A stretch of DNA of 37,902 nucleotides from M50B103 sp041667565 (GTDB taxonomy: Bacteria > Fidelibacterota > Fidelibacteria > Fidelibacterales > Fidelibacteraceae). Positions 1 to 7,068 of this stretch are shown here, piece after piece. Numbering within the stretch: the stretch's first letter is position 1; every line of letters starts with the position of its first letter. Where the stretch lies: the NCBI GenBank assembly GCA_964572745.1, contig CAZNFT010000016.1, positions 1 through 37,902 on the forward strand. Reading direction: 5' to 3'. The notes under the pieces were generated by a model, which had not been told where the DNA came from, searched no databases, and saw nothing but the letters and a program-made list of their open reading frames with translations. The position numbers and the translations under genes are program-made.

Positions 1-580
1 AAATATAATCACTCTCATTATTTAACATGGAATATCCATCAGCATCCAGAACAAGCCATTGATAATTTTCAGGCAGACTTAGATATTTGTTTATTTTCAG
101 ATGCAGTTCATCAAGAAAAACCGAGGCGCCAAAGGCAGCGACAACCTCCCCATCAAGTATAATAGGTGCTGCCATCAAGGCAGATCGTTTACTCGTCGAG
201 CGACTGTAAATTGGATGGCCAAGAATTGCTTCTCCGGCAAACAATGGTTCAAAATATTCCCGGCTACTTAGATTTAAATTTGTAAAATCCTTGCTCACTG
301 AATAATAATTACCATCCGGCAGGACTAAAAAATACACCCCCGGCAATTCATTCTTAAGTTCTTCAAGATAGGATTTAACACCTTCCCAATCGACACTTTT
401 AGCCTCAGGAGTTTTTGCAATAAGCTCCAAAGACGACAAAGTATTCATAAAAACTTGATCCAGATAATGTGCAGATACATTTACGGTGCTTTTTGTCAGG
501 AGTACATCATTTTTGACCGCACAGCCTGAAAAAAACAAGGTAAAAATAAAAACAAGTAAAAGACTTATGATCCTTTTCAT
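1..580 (-). CDS. Cache-domain sensor-like lipoprotein, 3' end beyond window
   Basis: I translated this from the sequence: 193 residues are visible before the left edge cuts the gene. The start ATG (578-580) follows a strong GGAGGAGAGA ribosome site. Residues 1-19 are a lipoprotein signal peptide ending in a lipobox (FFSGC, Cys20), so the protein should be lipid-anchored outside the cytoplasm. Residues about 85-170 read like the ligand-binding half of a Cache domain: a YF pair, then GHPIYSRSTSKRSALMAAP, then a GEVVAAFGASVFLDEL stretch. Cache domains bind small molecules for chemoreceptors, histidine kinases and cyclases. Here there is a lipid anchor and no N-terminal membrane helix, so it may be a solute-sensing lipoprotein, or the missing C-terminus could carry another domain. 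No partner gene is visible. Confidence 0.75.
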   Translation of the reverse strand, partial: MKRIISLLLVFIFTLFFSGCAVKNDVLLTKSTVNVSAHYLDQVFMNTLSSLELIAKTPEAKSVDWEGVKSYLEELKNELPGVYFLVLPDGNYYSVSKDFTNLNLSSREYFEPLFAGEAILGHPIYSRSTSKRSALMAAPIILDGEVVAAFGASVFLDELHLKINKYLSLPENYQWLVLDADGYSMLNNESDYI

Positions 581-1402
581 TCTCTCCTCCACTTATGTGG
601 ATTGATAGCATTATTACACCATGCTACAAGCCATTATTGTTTATTATTTATTTAACAAAGTAAATTTGCAGGATAATATATTAATTTGCAAGGGATTTTT
701 TTAAAGAGTTAAAATTTTAAATTGTGGAAGTGTTGAATTGTAGAAACAAAAAAAGTTAAAACTCTAATTTAGTCGAGATTATATTTGTACGATTTATCCT
801 TTATTAAAAATATGTTTCCTAGCTAACACATCCTTGTTCAGTCAATACGCTTGACTATAAAAACCTTTTGCATCAGCTTTCCTCTAAGCATTTACGGTTA
901 AATTTATCCCTGTAATTTTTTATTTTTTCTGATGTTGCGTGAGGTTTCTATTTGAATCGAATGAAAAATAATATAAATTACATGTTGAATAAAAAGGACC
1001 TTTTGAAAATGATGATGGAAGTACGAAAAACTGAATGGCTTATGAGCATCTTAGATGATAAGTGCTTATATTCCACCGAAAAATCGGTGTTAAGCCAGCG
1101 TAATTTCCCTTTCACTCATCTCAATAAATTGATTTATCAAAAATTAATAAGAGTCAGACAATTTTATTGCGCGATCTCCCCGGAATCGGATATTAGTATA
1201 AACCCTGTTTCCACTCAAAATCTAAGTCTGAAGAGCTTGAATAAGTTCTCTGTAAGAAAGGCTCTGATCTCTTCCCTAAACTTTCTGTTATCTTCATTAT
1301 TGTCTATCCAAATTTTTATTCTTCATCGCATCAATAGATCCTTTTCCCAAGCTTCGGGGCTCAGGATGACAGTCTCACTTACAAGAATAGGAAAGGAAGC
1401 TT
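581..1402. other. Gene-poor stretch of about 820 bp between divergent genes
   Basis: AT-rich DNA separating the lipoprotein gene (leftward) from rpe (rightward), so both promoters should lie here. A small palindrome CCAC-TTAT-GTGG (589-600) abuts the lipoprotein ribosome site. A possible leftward promoter reads TTGTAG, 16 bases, TATCAA just above it. The low-complexity text around 721-745 (TTGTGGAAG, TTGAATTGTAG) looks like degenerate repeat material. One open frame (952-1410, TTG start behind a GAGG) exists, but its protein has no recognisable feature and its end runs through rpe's ribosome site, so I do not call it a gene. Around 1348-1372 there is a GC-richer patch (CTTCGGGGCTCAGGATGAC) that looks like dispersed extragenic repeat debris. 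Confidence 0.5.
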
Positions 1403-2059
1403 ATGAATAAATTAATCGCACCATCCATATTATCTTCGGATTTTATGAATATCGAATCGGAAATCCGCATGCTTGAAAAAGCCGGTGCCGATTGGGTGCA
1501 TTGCGATATTATGGACGGGCATTTTGTACCAAACCTGACCTTTGGTCCACCAATTATTAAAAAGATCCGCAAAATTACCGATCTTCCTCTGGATGTTCAT
1601 CTCATGATCACTAATCCGGATGAAACAATAGATTGGTATATAGATGCAGGCGCAGACTGGCTGAGCTTTCATATTGAAGCAGCAAAAAACCCTGAAACTC
1701 TGCTTAAGCATATTCGCAAGCGTAAGGTCAAAGCAGGTTTAGTGATTAAACCTAAAACAGATGTCAGTGAGATAAAAGAATTCTTGCCACTTTGCGATTA
1801 TGTCCTAATTATGTCTGTAGAACCCGGCTTTGGCGGGCAATCCTATATTTCAAGTGCTGACGATAAAGCAATACAGTTGGTAAAACTTAAAAAGGACTTA
1901 AAGCTCCCCTATCTCATTCAGATAGACGGCGGGATCAATTTAGAAAATATCAAAAGAATTGCCAAACTCGGTGTTGAAGTCTTTGTAGCAGGCAGCGCCG
2001 TTTTTGGAAGTGAAGAGCCCATAGAAACGATAAAGAAAATGAAAAAATTAATATTGTAG
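1403..2059 (+). CDS. rpe: Ribulose-phosphate 3-epimerase
   Basis: Interconverts ribulose-5-phosphate and xylulose-5-phosphate in the pentose phosphate pathway; cytoplasmic TIM barrel. The 218-residue length is normal for the family. The opening APSILSSDF, the metal and catalytic ligands His33 and Asp35 (VHCDIMDG), His66 (DVHLMI) and Asp175 (QIDGGI), the phosphate-binding GFGGQ loop (142-146) and the late AGSAVF segment are all present, so the enzyme looks intact. The ATG follows AGGAAAGGAAGC. It is the first gene of a same-strand series with an amidohydrolase, a toroid protein and lon. The stop codon is built into the first arm of a palindromic repeat (2059-2081). Confidence 0.96.
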   Translation: MNKLIAPSILSSDFMNIESEIRMLEKAGADWVHCDIMDGHFVPNLTFGPPIIKKIRKITDLPLDVHLMITNPDETIDWYIDAGADWLSFHIEAAKNPETLLKHIRKRKVKAGLVIKPKTDVSEIKEFLPLCDYVLIMSVEPGFGGQSYISSADDKAIQLVKLKKDLKLPYLIQIDGGINLENIKRIAKLGVEVFVAGSAVFGSEEPIETIKKMKKLIL

Positions 2060-2100
2060 AGACAAGGCAATGCCTTGTCTCAACTGCAATGCCTTGCCTC
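2059..2100. repeat. Palindromic extragenic repeat beginning at the rpe stop codon
   Basis: A perfect inverted repeat with 11-base arms, GAGACAAGGCA (2059-2069) and TGCCTTGTCTC (2071-2081), around a single A. It is followed by a partial second copy, GCAATGCCTTGCCTC (2086-2100), which matches 2067-2081 at 14 of 15 bases. The first base of the arm is the last base of the rpe stop codon. Related fragments occur at 3350-3364 and 37326-37348. The RNA could form a hairpin, but there is no following T-run, so it is not a standard terminator. REP-like extragenic palindrome is the best description. Confidence 0.8.
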
Positions 2101-2122
2101 ATCAAATAAAAGGAACTCATAT

Positions 2123-3352
2123 ATGCCAAAACAGACAATTATTAATGCAAGCCAACTTTACGATGGTAATACGCTCTTAGAAAATAAAGCAATCATTGTA
2201 GAAGGCAATAAAATAGTCGGAATTACCGCTGCAAAGAAAAATGCCCACTACGAAGGCATTGTAACACCCGCTTTTATTGACGGTCACAGCCACATAGGTA
2301 TGGATCGTGAAGGCGAGCCTTACAATGAAGGTGAAACCAATGATTACACCTCACAATTCTTGATCTCAAACGATCCCATTGATTCCATCTATTTTGATGA
2401 CAGGGCTTTTAAAGATTCAGTGGATTTTGGACATTTATATTCTTGCGTCGTTCCGGGAAGTGGCAATCTTGTAGGCGGCAAAGCAAAAGTCATCCGCAAT
2501 TTTACTCAAACACGCAAAGATGCCGAAATTCTTGACTATGGCTACAAAATGGCATTGGGCTATAACCCCCGAAGCACCACAAGCTGGAAAGGAAATCGAC
2601 CCAACACTCGAATGGGCGTTTACGGCATTCTTGAAAGAAAATTAGACGAGATTTTATTAAAAAAACAAAAAGCTGATCATGAAAAAGATAAAGCCATTCG
2701 CGCAGTAGAAATAAAACGACAAAAAGCCGAGATATCTAAAGAAGAATTTGAACAGATGATCGAGGATGTTAAACTGGATCATAGTTTTAAGTTTTCTACA
2801 GAAGAAAAAGATTATATCAAACTGCTTTCCGGTGAAAAGGTCGCTAAAATACATGTGCATAAAGAAGACGATGTTGAGTACCTGATCAAACTCAAAGAAA
2901 AATATGGACTAAAAGTCACGGCCGACCATACTTCGGATGTCTGGCATAAAAGTGTTTTCAATGATCTGGCAAAAGCGGGAATTCCCATTATGTATGGTCC
3001 TCTGGCTTCGCTGGGCTCTAAAGTTGAGCTTAAACACAGCTATTACGAAAATGTTAAATTGCTCATGGAATCCAATGCCGAATATGCTCTGATCTCCGAT
3101 CATCCAGTCATTGTATCTACTTCTCTGCGTGACACCTTGAAATTTTTTATGATTCAGGGCATGAGCGATGTTGAAGCAATTTCTTTAATTACGCGGAACC
3201 CTGCTCGTATCCTCGGCATTGATAAGTATCTCGGCACCCTTGAAAAAGGCAAATGGGCTTCTTTGGTAGTCTGGGATAAAGACCCGCTTCATCTAAGTTC
3301 CTTTCCAAAAATGGTGATGGCTGAAGGTAAAGTGATCAGGAAAAGAAAGTAA
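2123..3352 (+). CDS. Amidohydrolase-superfamily protein, imidazolonepropionase-like
   Basis: A metal-dependent hydrolase of the amidohydrolase superfamily; the exact substrate cannot be read. The start at 2123 is chosen because AGGAAC lies 6 bases before it and because the upstream 16 codons read through a palindromic repeat. This gives 409 residues. The N-terminal beta-sandwich leads to the metal motif HSHIG (FIDGHSHIGMD). Later candidate ligands are KIHVHKED, TADHTSD and the SDHP loop that usually supplies the catalytic Asp. The C-terminus has the usual LGTLEKGKWASLVVWDKDP, where the strand returns to the sandwich. Unusual is a long, very charged helical insert (about residues 170-230, rich in K, E and Q) before the catalytic histidines. 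It lies 63 bases after rpe and is probably co-transcribed. Substrates could be cyclic amides, dipeptides or nucleobase derivatives. Confidence 0.85.
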   Translation: MPKQTIINASQLYDGNTLLENKAIIVEGNKIVGITAAKKNAHYEGIVTPAFIDGHSHIGMDREGEPYNEGETNDYTSQFLISNDPIDSIYFDDRAFKDSVDFGHLYSCVVPGSGNLVGGKAKVIRNFTQTRKDAEILDYGYKMALGYNPRSTTSWKGNRPNTRMGVYGILERKLDEILLKKQKADHEKDKAIRAVEIKRQKAEISKEEFEQMIEDVKLDHSFKFSTEEKDYIKLLSGEKVAKIHVHKEDDVEYLIKLKEKYGLKVTADHTSDVWHKSVFNDLAKAGIPIMYGPLASLGSKVELKHSYYENVKLLMESNAEYALISDHPVIVSTSLRDTLKFFMIQGMSDVEAISLITRNPARILGIDKYLGTLEKGKWASLVVWDKDPLHLSSFPKMVMAEGKVIRKRK

Positions 3353-3364
3353 AGACAAGGCAAT
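3350..3364. repeat. Half-copy of the stop-codon-linked repeat
   Basis: TAAAGACAAGGCAAT starts exactly at the amidohydrolase stop codon and repeats TAGAGACAAGGCAAT found at the rpe stop codon (2057-2071), with one difference. The second arm of the palindrome is missing here. Confidence 0.65.
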
Positions 3365-3409
3365 AACTTGATAAAACAGTCCCCCTAAACCTTAGAACTA
3401 GGAATATAG

Positions 3410-4489
3410 ATGTTTCATAAAAATCCAAAATTAGTAAAATGGTTCAGAAATGAACTGCCTTACGATCCTATTAATGTCTTGTATCACGGCTATCATGCGC
3501 CTATTCGTTACGAGCTTTACAAGAATTTCTTACTTTTTGAACACGACGATGCGGCTCTTTTGGAAACTGAAGAAGATGTAAAAAAATCTATCCGCAGAAT
3601 TAATCTATTGCTCACCCTGGAACGAATTTTAAATAATATAGAAAAATTCGAAGAGGATCGTCAGGAAGAAATGATCTTAAAAATCACATCCATGATCAAA
3701 GAACTCAATTTTTATAACTGTAATCGTAAGATGACCGCTATTGAGAACTCCTTGATCTTGATCATAAAATTTCAAAAAGAGGATGGCTCCTTCCCTGTTT
3801 CTTTAGCTGGAAATGCTTTCATTGCTGAGACTTTACTGGAATTTGGACTATCCAATAATCTTTATCTTGAAAAAAATCTAAAGTGGTTGTTAAAACAACA
3901 AAACGATGATAAAGGTTGGGGTACAACTAAAGATGGACATTCCGATGTTTGGTTAACTACCAAAATTCTACATGTATTTTCTTATTGTATAAAATATTTC
4001 AAAAGCACTAAAATACGTAAGGCTGTAGAATTCTTGCTGGATCACCTTTTTGTAGAAAATCGTGGTGGCATTATCGAAGGTAAAATTGCCTGGGAAGTTT
4101 TATCTAAAGATTATATGTTCGAGGGTTCCTTTGCCGGTGGTGTACTTGCTGTTTTGGAAGTCTGTGCTCGCTTAAATATTTCTGTAGAAAATCCACACAT
4201 AAGTGAAATGCTGAACTGGTTGAAATCCAAACAGTTACAGTCGGGTCACTGGCCATCACAGACCTATGATGCTTTTGATAAAAGGTCTGACGAGCGTGTA
4301 ACAATGAGAGTTGTCCGCGTATTAAAATTGTTTTACTTAATGCCTCAGGGAGGCTCAGGGACCATCAAATCTTTTAAGATCAAACAAGATGGACGCACGA
4401 ACTCTAAAAAGCCGGCATTTATCACAGACCCGGAAAATAATCCAAAACCAGAACTTATTGAAAAAAATAAAAATATAGACGAGGAATAA
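3410..4489 (+). CDS. Alpha/alpha-toroid (prenyltransferase/squalene-cyclase-like repeat) protein
   Basis: 359 residues, no signal peptide. Repeats of the kind seen in squalene-hopene cyclases and prenyltransferase beta subunits are spaced through the middle: LIIKFQKEDGSFP (117-129), WLLKQQNDDKGWGTT (159-173), a weaker FLLDHLFVENRGG (208-220) and WLKSKQLQSGHWP (270-282). Each is a helix end followed by the QxxDGxW-like turn. The protonating DxDD motif of class II terpene cyclases is not visible, so a cyclase activity should not be assumed. The N-terminal 100 residues (two charged helices) and the last 45 residues (Lys/Pro/Asn-rich tail) look like separate modules. Start ATG follows AGGAATATAG. 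The stop codon is one base before the lon ATG, and the lon ribosome site GAGGA lies inside this gene, so translation is probably coupled. Function unknown; a substrate-binding or partner role is inferred only from position. Confidence 0.75.
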   Translation: MFHKNPKLVKWFRNELPYDPINVLYHGYHAPIRYELYKNFLLFEHDDAALLETEEDVKKSIRRINLLLTLERILNNIEKFEEDRQEEMILKITSMIKELNFYNCNRKMTAIENSLILIIKFQKEDGSFPVSLAGNAFIAETLLEFGLSNNLYLEKNLKWLLKQQNDDKGWGTTKDGHSDVWLTTKILHVFSYCIKYFKSTKIRKAVEFLLDHLFVENRGGIIEGKIAWEVLSKDYMFEGSFAGGVLAVLEVCARLNISVENPHISEMLNWLKSKQLQSGHWPSQTYDAFDKRSDERVTMRVVRVLKLFYLMPQGGSGTIKSFKIKQDGRTNSKKPAFITDPENNPKPELIEKNKNIDEE

Positions 4490-4490
4490 A

Positions 4491-6863
4491 ATGAATAAAT
4501 TTGAACCGGTAGCTTATGACCATAGCCTTTTAGACAACTATAATAAACCTAAAGAAATTCCAATTATGCCCTTGCGTAATACGGTTCTTTTTCCCAAGCA
4601 GATCATCCCGCTTTATGTTGGCAGAGCTCAGTCTTTACGACTCTTAAACGACATCATGAAAGAAGATCAGATCTTTGTAGTTGTTGCACAAAAAGAAATT
4701 GAAATGGAACATCCTGAGGAAGAGGATCTGTACGAGTACGGAACTCTGGCTAAGATCGTTAAAGTCTTTACTATGCCGGATAAAAGTCGCTCTGTTATTG
4801 TTCAGGGCTTGGAACGCGTAGAGATCCATGCGATTACTAAAATGGAACCTTACTATCATGGTATTGTCCAGCGCCTAAAAGAAACCGAAGAAGACAGCAT
4901 TGAAAGTGTTGCTATCCGAGAACGCCTAAAAGAATCTTTCAAAGAATTTGTATCTATTGCAGATTATTTATCTAAAGATAATATTACCATGATGATGAAT
5001 GCTGTGGGTGATGGAAATCTTGCTGATGTGATTATTTCCATGTTAAATATCCCTGTTGAGGAAAAACAGCATATATTGGAGCAATTCGATATAAATAAAC
5101 GCCTAATTGCTGTCGCAGGAATTTTACACGATGAATTCGAAAAAGCTAAAATTGGCGAAAAGATCCAATTGGATGTAAAAGAGAACATCAATAAAAATCA
5201 AAGAGAATATTATTTACGCGAACAACTCAAGGCTATTCGCAAAGAATTGGGTGACGACGAAGATGAACGCATTAATACCATTAAGGAAAAGCTCGAGAAG
5301 GCAAATCTTCCCGAAGAAGCTCAAAAGGCTGCAGATGCCGAAATTGAAAGACTTCAGCGAGTATCTAAACAGTCACCGGAATATAATGTCTCTCTCTCCT
5401 ACCTTGAATTGATCGCAGAATTACCTTGGTCGGTGTCTACTGAAGACGAGATCGATCTTACCAATGCATCAAAGGTTCTGGATGAAGATCATTATGGTCT
5501 GGATAAAATAAAATTGCGTATCCTTGAATATCTGGCTGTAAGGAAACTTAAACTTGAGACAGATCCGGATTCAGTCGTCAAAGGACCTATTCTTTGTTTT
5601 GTAGGCCCTCCCGGAACAGGTAAAACCTCAGTAGCAAAATCTATTGCGAGAGCCATGGGAAGAAATGTTCATCGTATGTCTTTAGGTGGTGTTCGAGATG
5701 AAGCCGAGATCCGTGGTCATCGTCGTACCTATATCGGTGCTATGCCGGGTCGTATTATACAAGGTATCAAGAAATCCGGTTCTAATAACCCTATCTTTGT
5801 TTTGGATGAAATAGATAAACTCGGTGCAGATTACAAAGGTGATCCATCTAGTGCCTTACTGGAGGTACTCGATCCTGAGCAGAATTACTCCTTCTCGGAC
5901 CATTATCTCGAAACAGCTTTTGATCTGAGCAATGTTATGTTCATTGCTACAGCCAACTGGGCTGATACCATACCGGGACCTTTACGTGATCGTATGGAGC
6001 TTATTGAATTTTCAGGTTATACTCTTCCGGAAAAAAAACGTATTGCCGAGAAATTTCTCATCCCTCACCAAATAAAAGAACACGGCTTAAGCACAAAAGA
6101 TATTGATTTTACAGAAGAAGGCATCAGTATTATCATTCAAAATTACACACGAGAAGCCGGAGTCAGATCTTTGGATCGTGAAATTGCTCATATTTGCCGT
6201 AAAGTCGCAAAAGAAAAAGTGGAAAGCTCTCGTTCCCGTAAAAAATCTATCAGTGAAAAAGCTGTGATTAAATATCTGGGCAGACAAAAATTCTTCCGCG
6301 ATCAAGCCGAACGCATGAAACGCGCCGGAATTGCAATTGGTCTTGCTTGGACTCAAGTAGGTGGCGATATTTTATTCATCGAATCCACCAAAATGCCGGG
6401 AGAAGGGAAACTTCAGCTTACAGGTAAGCTTGGCGATGTTATGAAAGAATCTGCGCAGGCGGCTCTGAGCTTTATTCGTTCTAATGCAAAAGAACTGGGA
6501 GTAGATGAAGGATACGAGAAAAAATTGGACCTTCACATTCATATTCCTGCAGGAGCCATACCTAAAGACGGACCTTCCGCCGGTGTTACCTTATTATCCT
6601 CAGTTGTTTCTGTTCTGACAGATCGCAAAATAAAGAACGACCTTGCTATGACCGGTGAGATCACCCTTCGTGGTTCCGTTCTGCCTGTTGGCGGTATCAA
6701 AGAAAAAGTCATAGCAGCACATCGCGCAGGATTAAAGACCATCATACTACCAAAAAGAAACGAAAAAGACCTCGATGACATCCCAAAAGAAATTCGTGAT
6801 GACCTGGTTTTCCATTTTGTATCTGATATGGTGGAAGTGTTGAAATTGGCGCTTGAAGAATAA
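4491..6863 (+). CDS. lon: ATP-dependent protease Lon
   Basis: Cytoplasmic AAA+ serine protease that degrades misfolded and regulatory proteins. The 790-residue length is typical of bacterial LonA. The N-terminal substrate-binding domain starts at IPIMPLRNTVLFP (about 24-36). The coiled linker carries NQREYYLREQLKAIRKELG (236-254). The ATPase has Walker A GPPGTGKT (372-379), Walker B FVLDEID (436-442) and the RDRME arginine-finger region near 499-503. The protease domain carries Ser696 (DGPSAG) and Lys739 (GGIKEK) as the catalytic dyad. All parts are intact. It is translationally coupled to the toroid gene before it and ends at a strong terminator. No heat-shock promoter was found directly upstream, as the start sits inside the operon. 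Confidence 0.98.
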   Translation: MNKFEPVAYDHSLLDNYNKPKEIPIMPLRNTVLFPKQIIPLYVGRAQSLRLLNDIMKEDQIFVVVAQKEIEMEHPEEEDLYEYGTLAKIVKVFTMPDKSRSVIVQGLERVEIHAITKMEPYYHGIVQRLKETEEDSIESVAIRERLKESFKEFVSIADYLSKDNITMMMNAVGDGNLADVIISMLNIPVEEKQHILEQFDINKRLIAVAGILHDEFEKAKIGEKIQLDVKENINKNQREYYLREQLKAIRKELGDDEDERINTIKEKLEKANLPEEAQKAADAEIERLQRVSKQSPEYNVSLSYLELIAELPWSVSTEDEIDLTNASKVLDEDHYGLDKIKLRILEYLAVRKLKLETDPDSVVKGPILCFVGPPGTGKTSVAKSIARAMGRNVHRMSLGGVRDEAEIRGHRRTYIGAMPGRIIQGIKKSGSNNPIFVLDEIDKLGADYKGDPSSALLEVLDPEQNYSFSDHYLETAFDLSNVMFIATANWADTIPGPLRDRMELIEFSGYTLPEKKRIAEKFLIPHQIKEHGLSTKDIDFTEEGISIIIQNYTREAGVRSLDREIAHICRKVAKEKVESSRSRKKSISEKAVIKYLGRQKFFRDQAERMKRAGIAIGLAWTQVGGDILFIESTKMPGEGKLQLTGKLGDVMKESAQAALSFIRSNAKELGVDEGYEKKLDLHIHIPAGAIPKDGPSAGVTLLSSVVSVLTDRKIKNDLAMTGEITLRGSVLPVGGIKEKVIAAHRAGLKTIILPKRNEKDLDDIPKEIRDDLVFHFVSDMVEVLKLALEE

Positions 6864-6886
6864 TTATAAATTATCAAATATAAATA

Positions 6887-6912
6887 GAGCCCCAAATTCG
6901 GGGCTTTTTTTA
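6887..6912 (+). terminator. Intrinsic terminator after lon
   Basis: Stem AGCCCC (6888-6893) and GGGGCT (6900-6905) with an AAATTC loop, followed directly by a run of seven Ts. It lies 24 bases past the lon stop and closes the rpe-lon unit. Confidence 0.9.
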
Positions 6913-6924
6913 TAATTATTCTTC

Positions 6925-6984
6925 TGCCACACCATGCTGTGGCACTACAACCACAAGCGGGGCAGTAGCGATAGGCTATAGCCT
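6925..6984. repeat. Two short palindromes in the lon/ABC-F spacer
   Basis: TGCCACA (6925-6931) and TGTGGCA (6938-6944) form a hairpin around CCATGC. Then a perfect 12-base palindrome AGGCTATAGCCT lies at 6973-6984. Both sit in a GC-richer island within AT-rich spacer. They are followed by pyrimidine-rich text (7010-7066) in which TTTGCCTTT and TTTTTGA words recur. Confidence 0.6.
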
Positions 6985-7068
6985 GGCGGAATATAAGTTT
7001 CTACAATTGTATCCTTTTTCTTCACTTTTGCCTTTTGATTTTTGACCTTTGCCTTTAAATTCCCCTCT

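Noticed and set aside
952..1410. 152-codon open frame before rpe with a TTG start behind GAGG
   Set aside because: The product has no recognisable motif, looks like translated AT-rich spacer (runs of N, K, S, L), crosses a repeat-like patch near 1350 and ends inside rpe after covering its ribosome site.
2075..2122. Sixteen extra codons at the front of the amidohydrolase
   Set aside because: They are encoded by the palindromic repeat after rpe; the ATG at 2123 has its own AGGAAC.
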